Source: an uncultured Oscillospiraceae bacterium
GTDB lineage: Bacteria; Bacillota; Clostridia; Oscillospirales; Acutalibacteraceae
NCBI GenBank assembly: GCA_902489595.1
Contig: CABUAS010000059.1
Span: 1-11,312, forward strand
DNA length: 11,312 nucleotides
Reading direction: 5' to 3'
The position numbers and the translations under genes were made by a program. This document shows, in pieces, positions 1 through 6,572 of this stretch. Under the pieces are notes generated by a model, which searched no databases, had not been told where the DNA came from, and saw only the letters and a program-made list of their open reading frames with translations. How positions within the stretch are numbered: the stretch's first letter is position 1; every line of letters starts with the position of its first letter.

Positions 1-14
1 GAATAAATTTTAAT

Positions 15-49
15 AAAAATGACCATTCCTTGAAGGTTTGGTCATTTTT
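15..49 (+). terminator. Rho-independent terminator of an upstream gene outside the window
   Basis: Perfect 11-bp inverted repeat, AAAAATGACCA (15-25) and TGGTCATTTTT (39-49), with a 13-nt loop. The right arm ends in five T, continued by GTTTT. It lies just before the putP promoter and insulates putP from whatever gene precedes the window. No coding sequence is visible in positions 1-120. Confidence 0.75.
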
Positions 50-52
50 GTT

Positions 53-81
53 TTGACAATAATGTAAAAATATGTTAATAT
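53..81 (+). promoter_or_regulatory. Sigma-A promoter of putP, extended -10 type
   Basis: Perfect -35 TTGACA at 53-58, 17-bp spacer, and -10 TAATAT at 76-81 preceded by TG at 73-74 (TGn extended -10). Transcription should start near 88, giving a leader of about 33 nt with an AGGAGG ribosome site at 108-113. No operator or riboswitch is evident in the leader. Confidence 0.8.
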
Positions 82-120
82 TATGAATATTTATTCATTT
101 AGAATATAGGAGGTATTTAT

Positions 121-1650
121 ATGACTACTGCTCAAATCTGTATTATGATTGCCATAGTTGCGTATCTGGCAGGGATGTTGATTATCGGCGGTATTTATTC
201 AAAGAAAACAAAGGATGTCGGCGATTTCTATCTTGGCGGCAGAAAACTCGGCCCTCTCGTTACTGCAATGAGTGCGGAAGCTTCGGATATGTCAAGCTAT
301 CTTTTAATGGGTATTCCCGGTCTTGCACTTGCGGCAGGTCTTGCCGAAGTAAGTTGGACAGTTATAGGTCTTGCTCTCGGTACATATGTTAACTGGCTTA
401 TAGTTGCAAAAAGGCTCAGAAATTATTCTGCCCACATCGGTGCGATTACAATTCCCGATTATTTTTCAAGAAGATATAGGGATAATTCAAGAATATTAAT
501 GGCGATTGCGGCTGTTATGATTATTATATTCTTTGTTCCTTATACTGCATCGGGCTTTTCTGCCTGCGGTAAATTGTTCGGCACTCTGTTCGGTGTGGAT
601 TATCATATCGCTATGATTGTTTCGGCAATTATTATTGTCGGCTACACATCACTCGGCGGATTTACTGCCGCATCAATTACAGACTTTGTTCAGTCTATTA
701 TTATGACTATTGCACTTATTATTGTGCTTGTTTTCGGTGTTAAGCAGGCAGGCGGTATGGATGTTGTAATTGAAAATGCAAAATCTTTAAGCGGTTATCT
801 TGATTTGTTCAAAGGCTATAATGCCGAAACAAATTCGGCAGGCTCATTCCCGATTTTAAGCGTTATAAGCACGCTTGCATGGGGTCTCGGCTATTTCGGT
901 ATGCCGCATATTCTGTTAAGATTTATGGCTATTGAAAATCCGGGCAAAATCAAACTTTCAAGAAGAGTTGCATCTGTATGGGTTGTTATTTCAATGGCAG
1001 TTGCTGTGTTAATCGGTGTTGTAGGTCTTGCACTTGTTAAAACAGGCGTTCTTCCTGCATTTGATGACAGTGAAACAATAATCATTCAGATTTCAACACT
1101 TCTTTCACAGTTCGGCATTTTCCCGGCACTTGTTGCAGGCGTTATTCTTTCGGGTATTCTTGCGTCAACAATGTCTACTGCTGACAGTCAGCTTCTCGCA
1201 GCGTCTTCAGCCGCAAGTGAAAACATCATAGGCGGTCTGTTTAAAGTAAATCTTACCGATAAAAGCAAAATGCTTGTAGCAAGAATTACACTCATCATTA
1301 TTTCCGTTATCGCTGTTTTCCTTGCATGGGACGCAGATTCATCAGTATTCAGAATCGTATCTTTTGCATGGGCAGGCTTCGGCGCAGTGTTCGGTCCTGT
1401 AGTTCTGCTTTCACTTTTCTGGAAACGCTCAAACAAGTGGGGCGCCATGGCAGGCATGGTAACAGGCGGCGTTATGGTATTCCTTTGGAAATATGTTATC
1501 GCAGGTCTTGCAGATGTTCTCAATATTTATGAGCTTCTTCCTGCATTTGTTATCGCAATCATCGTCAATATCGTTGTTTCACTCCTCACCAAGAAACCTG
1601 AACAGGAAGTCATTGATGATTTTGAAGCAGTAAAAGCAATTAAAAACTAA
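121..1650 (+). CDS. putP: Sodium/proline symporter, PutP type (SSS family)
   Basis: A 509-aa polytopic membrane protein of the sodium:solute symporter family, which couples Na+ entry to substrate uptake. The closest recognisable subfamily is PutP (L-proline). Sequence support: TM2 carries SAEASDMSSYLLMG (51-64), so D56, S58 and S59 align with the Na+/proline-site residues Asp55, Ser57 and Gly58 of E. coli PutP. GYFGMPHILLRFMAI (257-271) matches the PutP signature. MST at 351-353 aligns with the Ser340/Thr341 pair of E. coli PutP. About 13 hydrophobic helices and a short charged C-terminal tail (490-509) fit the family, as does the length (about 500 aa). The ATG at 121 is preceded by AGGAGG (108-113) with 7-nt spacing. 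It forms a single-gene unit between its own promoter and terminator. Family membership is firm; proline as substrate is inferred. Confidence 0.88.
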   Translation: MTTAQICIMIAIVAYLAGMLIIGGIYSKKTKDVGDFYLGGRKLGPLVTAMSAEASDMSSYLLMGIPGLALAAGLAEVSWTVIGLALGTYVNWLIVAKRLRNYSAHIGAITIPDYFSRRYRDNSRILMAIAAVMIIIFFVPYTASGFSACGKLFGTLFGVDYHIAMIVSAIIIVGYTSLGGFTAASITDFVQSIIMTIALIIVLVFGVKQAGGMDVVIENAKSLSGYLDLFKGYNAETNSAGSFPILSVISTLAWGLGYFGMPHILLRFMAIENPGKIKLSRRVASVWVVISMAVAVLIGVVGLALVKTGVLPAFDDSETIIIQISTLLSQFGIFPALVAGVILSGILASTMSTADSQLLAASSAASENIIGGLFKVNLTDKSKMLVARITLIIISVIAVFLAWDADSSVFRIVSFAWAGFGAVFGPVVLLSLFWKRSNKWGAMAGMVTGGVMVFLWKYVIAGLADVLNIYELLPAFVIAIIVNIVVSLLTKKPEQEVIDDFEAVKAIKN

Positions 1651-1652
1651 CA

Positions 1653-1688
1653 AAAAAATCGGGTGATATATCAATCACCCGATTTTTT
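1653..1688. terminator. Bidirectional terminator between putP and the convergent hydrolase gene
   Basis: A 15-bp perfect stem, 1653-1667 with 1674-1688, core ATCGGGTGAT/ATCACCCGAT, flanked by A6 on the left and T6 on the right, loop ATATCA at 1668-1673. It works as an intrinsic terminator in either direction. It begins 3 nt after the putP stop. On the minus strand its ascending arm is the last five codons of the hydrolase gene, and the TGA stop (1671-1673) lies in the loop. Confidence 0.88.
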
Positions 1689-2942
1689 ATTATCCTTATT
1701 TTTTTCCTTTTCTTTCTTTTCTCTTTCCTCTTTATATTTTGTATGTAATTCGGTGAAAAACTGCCGTGCCTCGCTGTTTCCGTTTTCATCAGGTGTGAAT
1801 TTTTCTGCAAGTGCCTGTTTAATTTCTTCTTTGTCCATATTTGCATATTCGGCAATTTCCTCAGGCAGGCTGTAAGTGATGAACTTTTTGACATCTATTG
1901 AGTCAAGCAGGCTTTTTATAAGAATTTTAATGATAGCCGTCATTTCGTCTGATGCATTGTTTTCTTTGTCGGCAATCTGTATAAGTGCGGGAATAACGCT
2001 TTTCAGATTTTTCGGGTTAATGTCTTTCGTCGTTTTTATATCGCTGTTCATGGCAATTCGGTAAACAGTTTCGGCGGCTTTTTTCATATCATCGCCCGAT
2101 GCACTGTCAAGCCCTGCTGTAAGCGTATCTTCCATATATTCGCTCAAAAGGCTGAATTTGTCAGTTGTTTCAAATTCGACTCCTTTAACTTCCCACGTAA
2201 AAACATTGTGCTGGCTGACTCCCACGGCAACGCTCTTTATAACTCTGTATTTGCCGCTTGTTTCAAGCATTCTGCCGATTATTGAATCTTCGGGTGCAAG
2301 GTTTGTAATTTTTGCAGCAATGTCAGGCTTAATAATAAGTTTTATAAGCTCTTTAGGAAAGCCGGGCCCGTCATTATTATAAGTTCTTATAATTCTTTTC
2401 CTTGCATTTTCATTCAGAAAAACAAAACTGAAAAGCGCAAGATTTCCGCCCTTCGAATGGCCGCCGATATATAGTCTTTCATTATTCTCCTTAATCGCCT
2501 CTTTAACGAAATTAAGTGCGGCAATCTGGCTCGGAATAGGAAATTTGTATGCAAGTTCAGCATCTTCATAAAGGCTTGTTATTTTTTCATCTGTACCGCG
2601 AAATGCAATGAAAGAATGCTCTTTGTCAGTTTTAAATTTTACTGCGTAAAATGCGGAGCCTGCATCTTCACTTACTATTTCGCTTGCCTTTTCAATATAA
2701 GTGTATTTAAATCTTTTTGTTTGTGCAAGTGCAAAAAGCAGTTCTTTAGTTTTAATAATGTTTTTTGCATCATCTTCGTATTGCTCAATATGCTTTGCCG
2801 CAAATTCTATTGTTTTGCCTGTAAAATCAGATAAGTTCAGATAAGCAAGTCTGCTGAAAATTACGTTGTCAGTTTCAGTAATACCCATATGCTCAAAATC
2901 AATATTTGCGGTATCTTTTATGTAATCATATAAATCTCTCAA
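1671..2942 (-). CDS. Mbeg1-like (DUF2974) alpha/beta-hydrolase, lipase-like
   Basis: A 423-aa cytosolic protein with no signal peptide or membrane helix. It carries the lipase-type nucleophile elbow GHSKGGN (161-167, S163 as probable nucleophile) and an upstream FRGTD (114-118), as in class-3 lipases and the DUF2974/Mbeg1-like family. D191 (NNDGPGF) or D219, with H245 (SQHN), could complete a Ser-Asp-His triad; this assignment is inference. The C-terminal third is helical and charged, ending in a Lys/Glu-rich tail (about 402-423). The start is TTG: AGGTGAT lies 4-5 nt upstream, and the N-terminus (DYIKD...ETDNVIFSRLAYL) matches the family from its beginning, whereas the first internal ATG (residue 19) would cut it. 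It is divergent from the purine operon and convergent with putP. The substrate is unknown for the family. Confidence 0.82.
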   Translation of the reverse strand: MRDLYDYIKDTANIDFEHMGITETDNVIFSRLAYLNLSDFTGKTIEFAAKHIEQYEDDAKNIIKTKELLFALAQTKRFKYTYIEKASEIVSEDAGSAFYAVKFKTDKEHSFIAFRGTDEKITSLYEDAELAYKFPIPSQIAALNFVKEAIKENNERLYIGGHSKGGNLALFSFVFLNENARKRIIRTYNNDGPGFPKELIKLIIKPDIAAKITNLAPEDSIIGRMLETSGKYRVIKSVAVGVSQHNVFTWEVKGVEFETTDKFSLLSEYMEDTLTAGLDSASGDDMKKAAETVYRIAMNSDIKTTKDINPKNLKSVIPALIQIADKENNASDEMTAIIKILIKSLLDSIDVKKFITYSLPEEIAEYANMDKEEIKQALAEKFTPDENGNSEARQFFTELHTKYKEEREKKEKEKNKDNKKSGD

Positions 2943-2945
2943 AAA

Positions 2946-2952
2946 ATCACCT
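2946..2952 (-). promoter_or_regulatory. Ribosome binding site that decides the TTG start of the Mbeg1-like gene
   Basis: On the minus strand AGGTGAT lies 3 nt before the TTG codon (2942-2940). It matches the distal part of the anti-Shine-Dalgarno complement, for which a short spacing is normal. No ATG or GTG in frame has a comparable site; the GTG inside this motif runs into a stop within four codons. Confidence 0.65.
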
Positions 2953-2970
2953 TAAATAGTTACTTTTTAC

Positions 2971-2999
2971 ATTATATTATTTTTTTGCTGAAATGGCAA
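2971..2999 (-). promoter_or_regulatory. Sigma-A promoter of the Mbeg1-like gene
   Basis: On the minus strand: -35 TTGCCA (plus 2994-2999), exactly 17 bp, then a perfect -10 TATAAT (plus 2971-2976). Transcription should begin near 2964, giving a leader of about 22 nt. It points away from the xpt promoter. About 67 bp (3000-3066) separate the two -35 boxes and form the shared divergent control region. Confidence 0.78.
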
Positions 3000-3049
3000 T
3001 CGGTTTTGCTTATTTGGTACATTTCACCGAAAAGGTTAAAATTTAGTGT

Positions 3050-3066
3050 CAAAATGTTATATTTTG
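3050..3066. promoter_or_regulatory. AT-rich palindrome abutting the xpt -35 box, possible operator
   Basis: CAAAAT (3050-3055) and ATTTTG (3061-3066) form an inverted repeat around GTTAT. It ends immediately before the xpt -35 hexamer, where a regulator could contact RNA polymerase. The region is very AT-rich, so a chance palindrome is quite possible. It does not match a PurR PurBox. Confidence 0.3.
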
Positions 3067-3095
3067 TTGCAAAGTATTTGTTAATGGTTTATTAT
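3067..3095 (+). promoter_or_regulatory. Sigma-A promoter of the purine salvage operon
   Basis: -35 TTGCAA at 3067-3072, 17-bp spacer, -10 TATTAT at 3090-3095. The predicted start near 3102 leaves only about 24 nt before the xpt ATG, too short for a riboswitch aptamer. The whole gap 2943-3125 holds only this promoter, the divergent one, and the small palindrome between them. Confidence 0.68.
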
Positions 3096-3111
3096 AAATC
3101 TGTAATATAAT

Positions 3112-3117
3112 AGGTGG
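3112..3117 (+). promoter_or_regulatory. Ribosome binding site that fixes the xpt start at 3126
   Basis: AGGTGG at 3112-3117 lies 8 nt before ATG 3126. The longer reading from GTG 3114 would begin inside this ribosome site and has none of its own. Confidence 0.7.
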
Positions 3118-3125
3118 ATTGTTTT

Positions 3126-3704
3126 ATGGAACTGTTAAAGCAGAAAATTTTAAACGAAGGCGAAATTTATGAGGGCAATATCTTAAAGGTTGATTGCTTT
3201 TTGAATCATCAGATTGATATTCCTTTTATGCGTGAAATAGGCAAAGAATTTCACAGGCTTTATAAAGACAGTAATGTCAATAAAATTCTTACTATTGAGG
3301 CGTCGGGAATCGCGATCGGCTCAATGGTTGCGCAGGAATTTGAATGTCCGCTTGTTTTTGCAAAAAAAACAAAAACTAAAAATATTGCAGGCGATGTTTA
3401 TTCCGTTCCTGTAGAATCTTTTACTCACGGCACTACATATAACGTTATGGTGTCAAAACGTTTTCTCGGAAAAGATGACCGTGTTCTCATTGTTGATGAT
3501 TTTCTTGCAATCGGCAATGCCCTCAACGGTCTTATTAAAATGGTTAAAGACAGCAGTGCACAACTTGTCGGTTGCGGCGCTGTTATTGAAAAAGGCTATC
3601 AGGGCGGGGGAGATAAACTGCGTGCAGGCGGTGTTCGTGTTGAAAGCCTTGCCATTGTTGAAAGTATGAATCACAAAACAGGCGAAATTGTTTTCCGTAA
3701 CTGA
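3126..3704 (+). CDS. xpt: Xanthine phosphoribosyltransferase
   Basis: A 192-aa cytosolic purine phosphoribosyltransferase that converts xanthine (and more weakly guanine) plus PRPP to XMP/GMP. Seen: the N-terminal block MELLKQKIL...ILKVDCFLNHQID (residues 19-31) is diagnostic of Xpt; TIEASGIAIG (56-65) is the conserved substrate-side loop; VLIVDDFLAIGNA (120-132) is the PRPP-binding loop with the paired acids D124/D125; GAVIEKGYQ (151-159) and RVESLA (171-176) are conserved in Bacillus Xpt, which is 194 aa. The start is ATG 3126 with AGGTGG 8 nt upstream; a GTG at 3114 in frame lies within the ribosome site. It is the first gene of the operon, 64 nt before the lipoprotein gene. Unlike many Firmicute xpt genes it lacks a visible guanine riboswitch. 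Confidence 0.93.
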   Translation: MELLKQKILNEGEIYEGNILKVDCFLNHQIDIPFMREIGKEFHRLYKDSNVNKILTIEASGIAIGSMVAQEFECPLVFAKKTKTKNIAGDVYSVPVESFTHGTTYNVMVSKRFLGKDDRVLIVDDFLAIGNALNGLIKMVKDSSAQLVGCGAVIEKGYQGGGDKLRAGGVRVESLAIVESMNHKTGEIVFRN

Positions 3705-3709
3705 TTATT

Positions 3710-3738
3710 TTGATTAATCGGCGTGAGCCTTTTAATAA
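3710..3738 (+). promoter_or_regulatory. Weak candidate internal promoter before the lipoprotein gene
   Basis: TTGATT (3710-3715), 17 bp, TAATAA (3733-3738) lies between xpt and the BMP lipoprotein gene. The -35 is fair but the -10 is poor, and AT-rich spacers produce such matches often. It could give extra transcription of the lipoprotein gene; readthrough from the xpt promoter is sufficient to explain the operon. Confidence 0.25.
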
Positions 3739-3768
3739 ATAAATTTTTTCTATGGAGGTAGAAAAACA

Positions 3769-4971
3769 ATGAAAATGTCAAAGAAAATCATTGCTCTTGT
3801 TCTTGCAGCTGTTCTAGCTTTTGCTTTTGCAGCATGCTCAAAAACAGGCGATGACACACAGGGCGATGCCGCAGCAAAAGTTAAAGTTGGCTTTATTTAT
3901 CTTCACGATGAAAACTCAACTTATGACAAAAACTTTATTGATGCAGCAAAAGCAGCCTGTGAAAAAATGGGCGTAGAAATGGTTGAAAAGAAGAACATTC
4001 CCGAGGATGATTCCTGTAAAGAGGCTGCTCTTGACCTTGTAGATCAGGGCTGTAATGTTATTTTTGCAGACAGTTTCGGCCATGAGGACTTTATGATTGA
4101 GGCCGCAAAGGCTTGTCCTGATGTTCAGTTCTGCCACGCAACAGGTACAAAGGCTCATACTGAAAATCTTCCTAACTTCCACAATGCATTTGCATCAATC
4201 TATGAAGGCCGTTATCTTGCAGGTATTGCTGCAGGTATGAAAATTAATGAGATGATTGAGGCCGGCAAGTTTACTGCTGACGAGGCTAAGATGGGTTATG
4301 TCGGTGCATTCCCTTATGCTGAAGTTAAGTCAGGTTATACTTCTTTCTATCTCGGCGCTAAGTCTGTTTGTCCTACAGTAACTATGGAAGTTACATTCAC
4401 GGGTTCTTGGTATGATCAGACTCTTGAAAACGAAGCTGCAAACAAACTTATCTCAGACAAGTGCATTTTAATCAGCCAGCATGCTGACTCAATGGGTGCT
4501 CCTTCTGCTTGTCAGGAAGCAGGCGTTCCTAATGTTTCATACAACGGTTCAACAATAGATGCTTGTCCTGATACATTTATTGTATCTTCAAAAATCAACT
4601 GGGCTCCGTATTTTGAGCATATGATTGACTGCGTTGCCAAGGGCGAGGCTATTGAGGCTGACTGGACAGGCACACTTGCAACAGATTCAGTTCAGTTAAC
4701 AGAGGTTAATGAAAATGTTGCAGCAGCAGGCACACAGGCTGCTATCGATAAGGCTAAGGCAAAACTTGAGGCAGGCACTCTTAAAGTATTTGATACATCA
4801 ACATTTACAGTAAAAGGCGAAACTCTTTCAACTTATATGGCTGATGTAAATACAGACGCTGCTTTTGAGGGTGATACTGAAGTTATTAAAGACGGTTACT
4901 TCAGCGAGTCTGAATTCCGTTCAGCACCTTATTTTGATGTTGACATTGACGGTATTTTAGTTATTCAGTAA
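3769..4971 (+). CDS. BMP-family substrate-binding lipoprotein of a purine ABC importer
   Basis: A 400-aa lipoprotein that captures the ligand for the adjacent ABC importer on the outer face of the membrane. The N-terminus has a charged start (MKMSKK), a hydrophobic core, and lipobox FAAC with C23 as the lipidated residue, then a Ser/Gly/Asp-rich linker to about 35. The BMP/PnrA-like domain (PF02608) follows: KVGFIYLHDENSTYDKNF (39-56), FADSFGHEDF (99-108), FHNAFASIYEGRYLAGIAAG (137-156), GYVGAFPYAEV (176-186), SQHADSMGAPS (236-246), SYNGST (257-262), INWAPYF (276-282). The DDxSFN motif of nucleoside-binding BMP proteins is absent, being replaced by HDENSTYDKNF. The mature part has ten further cysteines, many for an exported protein. 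ATG 3769 has GGAGGT (3754-3759) at 9-nt spacing. Flanking phosphoribosyltransferases suggest a purine base or nucleoside as ligand. Confidence 0.88.
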   Translation: MKMSKKIIALVLAAVLAFAFAACSKTGDDTQGDAAAKVKVGFIYLHDENSTYDKNFIDAAKAACEKMGVEMVEKKNIPEDDSCKEAALDLVDQGCNVIFADSFGHEDFMIEAAKACPDVQFCHATGTKAHTENLPNFHNAFASIYEGRYLAGIAAGMKINEMIEAGKFTADEAKMGYVGAFPYAEVKSGYTSFYLGAKSVCPTVTMEVTFTGSWYDQTLENEAANKLISDKCILISQHADSMGAPSACQEAGVPNVSYNGSTIDACPDTFIVSSKINWAPYFEHMIDCVAKGEAIEADWTGTLATDSVQLTEVNENVAAAGTQAAIDKAKAKLEAGTLKVFDTSTFTVKGETLSTYMADVNTDAAFEGDTEVIKDGYFSESEFRSAPYFDVDIDGILVIQ

Positions 4972-4980
4972 TTCAGAAAT

Positions 4981-5024
4981 AAAACTAACCGTGGCAGTGT
5001 ATCCTGCCACGGCTATAGTTTTTT
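4981..5024 (+). terminator. Intra-operon terminator/attenuator between lipoprotein and ATPase genes
   Basis: CCGTGGCAG (4989-4997) pairs perfectly with CTGCCACGG (5004-5012) around a 6-nt loop. An outer stem AAAACTA/TAGTTTT (4981-4987 with 5016-5022) extends it past a small asymmetric internal loop. Six T (5019-5024) follow, then at once AAGGAGG (5025-5031) for the ATPase gene. It should stop most transcripts after the binding-protein gene, so downstream genes depend on readthrough. It could also act as a 3' stabiliser of the processed lipoprotein mRNA. Confidence 0.8.
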
Positions 5025-5037
5025 AAGGAGGACGCTT

Positions 5038-6570
5038 ATGGCTGAAAATATTGCGCTTGAATTAAAAGGGCTGACTAAAACATTCGGCAGTGTTGTTGCC
5101 AATAAAGATGTCAGTTTAAAGGTTTTTAAGGGCGAAATTCTTGCCATTCTCGGCGAAAACGGCTCAGGCAAAACTACACTTATGAATATGGTGTCGGGTA
5201 TATACTACCCCGACAGCGGCGAAATTTTTGTAAACGGCAAACCTGCCGTTATTGCATCACCCAAAGATGCATTTGAATGCAAAATAGGTATGATTCATCA
5301 GCATTTTAAACTTGTTGATGTTTTTACTGCAACAGAAAATATAGTTCTCGGTATAAAAGACGATAAAAAATTCAATATAAAAGCAGCAGAAAAAAGAGTT
5401 CGTGAAATAACTGAAAAATACGGCTTTGTAATTGATTTAAACAAAAAAATTTATGAGATGTCTGTTTCTGAAAAGCAGACTGTTGAAATAATTAAGGTGT
5501 TATACAGAGGTGCGGATATTCTTATTCTTGATGAACCTACCGCAGTTTTAACACCGCAGGAAACAAGCAGATTATTTGATGTTCTCCGCCGTATGAAAGC
5601 GGATAATAAGTCAATTATTATAATAACACATAAACTTCACGAGGTACTTGAAATTTCAGATAGGGTTGTAACTCTCAGAAAAGGTGAGTATGTCGGTTCA
5701 GTTGAAACTGTTAATGCTACTGAACAGTCACTTACCGAAATGATGGTGGGCGCTAAGATTGATCTTAATATTGTAAGAACTGAGCCGGTCAATCTAAAAG
5801 AACGCCTTGTTGTGGAAAATCTTACAGTAGTTAAAAAAGACGGTTCTATCGCACTTGATAACCTTGAGTTTAACCTTTTCGGCGGTGAAATTCTGGGCAT
5901 TGCAGGTATTTCGGGATGCGGTCAGAAAGAACTGCTTGAGTCTGTTGCAGGACTTCAGACTACTACTAAAAAATCAAGCATCCTCTATAAACCCGATGAT
6001 TTAGGTCCTCAGCAGCTTGTAGGCAAAAGCCCTCGTGAAATAAGAAATCTCGGCGTAGCTTTATCATTTGTTCCCGAAGACAGACTTGGTATGGGTCTTG
6101 TAGGTAATATGGATATTATTGATAATATGATGCTGCGCTCATATAAAAGCGGCAAATCATCTTTTCTGAACAGGAAAGAGCCTAAAAACCTTGCCGATAA
6201 AATTATTGATGAACTCGAGGTTGTTACTCCGAGTGCGTCAACACCTGTAAGGCGCCTTTCGGGCGGCAATGTTCAGAAAGTTCTTGTCGGCAGAGAAATT
6301 GCAGCACATCCGAAAGTTCTTATGGTTGCTTACCCTGTAAGAGGACTTGATATAAATTCTTCGTATACAATTTACAATCTCCTTACAGAGCAAAAGAAAA
6401 AAGGTACTGCAATTTTGTTTGTCGGTGAAGACCTTGATGTTTTAATCGAACTTTGTGACAGAATTATGGTTATGAATTCGGGTAAAATAACAGGCATCGT
6501 TGATGCCAAAACCGCTACCAAAGAAGAAATCGGATTTCTTATGACTAAAAAAACAGATGGGGAGGGCTGA
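5038..6570 (+). CDS. ABC importer ATPase with two nucleotide-binding domains (nucleoside/purine type)
   Basis: A 510-aa cytosolic ATPase with two fused NBDs, as in the YufO/NupO-like ATPases of BMP systems. NBD1: Walker A GENGSGKT (39-46), Q-loop Q88, signature MSVSEKQ (141-147, degenerate), Walker B ILILDEP (161-167, D165/E166), switch H198. NBD2: Walker A GISGCGQK (290-297) with Q296 in place of lysine, canonical signature LSGGN (408-412), Walker B region VLMVAYPVRGLD (427-438) lacking the usual Asp-Glu pair, and no switch His (GED at 463-465). Good Walker A/B of NBD1 thus faces a good signature of NBD2, while the other site is doubly degenerate. One hydrolysing site is expected, as is common in this family. 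ATG 5038 has AAGGAGG 6 nt upstream. Only 2 nt separate it from permease 1. Confidence 0.9.
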   Translation: MAENIALELKGLTKTFGSVVANKDVSLKVFKGEILAILGENGSGKTTLMNMVSGIYYPDSGEIFVNGKPAVIASPKDAFECKIGMIHQHFKLVDVFTATENIVLGIKDDKKFNIKAAEKRVREITEKYGFVIDLNKKIYEMSVSEKQTVEIIKVLYRGADILILDEPTAVLTPQETSRLFDVLRRMKADNKSIIIITHKLHEVLEISDRVVTLRKGEYVGSVETVNATEQSLTEMMVGAKIDLNIVRTEPVNLKERLVVENLTVVKKDGSIALDNLEFNLFGGEILGIAGISGCGQKELLESVAGLQTTTKKSSILYKPDDLGPQQLVGKSPREIRNLGVALSFVPEDRLGMGLVGNMDIIDNMMLRSYKSGKSSFLNRKEPKNLADKIIDELEVVTPSASTPVRRLSGGNVQKVLVGREIAAHPKVLMVAYPVRGLDINSSYTIYNLLTEQKKKGTAILFVGEDLDVLIELCDRIMVMNSGKITGIVDAKTATKEEIGFLMTKKTDGEG

Positions 6571-6572
6571 AT

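Noticed and set aside
1188..1523. Open frame antisense within putP (and similar frames inside other genes, for example 5637-5900, 6009-6269 and 9729-10064)
   Set aside because: These overlap well-supported genes, lack ribosome sites and recognisable domains, and look like by-products of codon bias in the true genes.
3114..3125. A longer xpt reading from GTG at 3114
   Set aside because: The GTG lies inside the AGGTGG ribosome site, has no site of its own, and Xpt proteins begin at the segment encoded from ATG 3126.
2943..3125. Purine (guanine/adenine) riboswitch or PurR PurBox before xpt
   Set aside because: No conserved aptamer segments are visible, the leader is too short, and the only CCGA-containing stretch (near 3027) does not match a PurBox.
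3720..3733. Hairpin GGC-GTGA-GCC followed by TTTT between xpt and the lipoprotein gene
   Set aside because: A 3-bp stem is too weak for termination; readthrough is expected.
5880..6570. Decay of the second ATPase domain as a pseudogene sign
   Set aside because: The frame is intact, LSGGN is canonical, and loss of Walker A/B residues in NBD2 is usual for this ATPase family.
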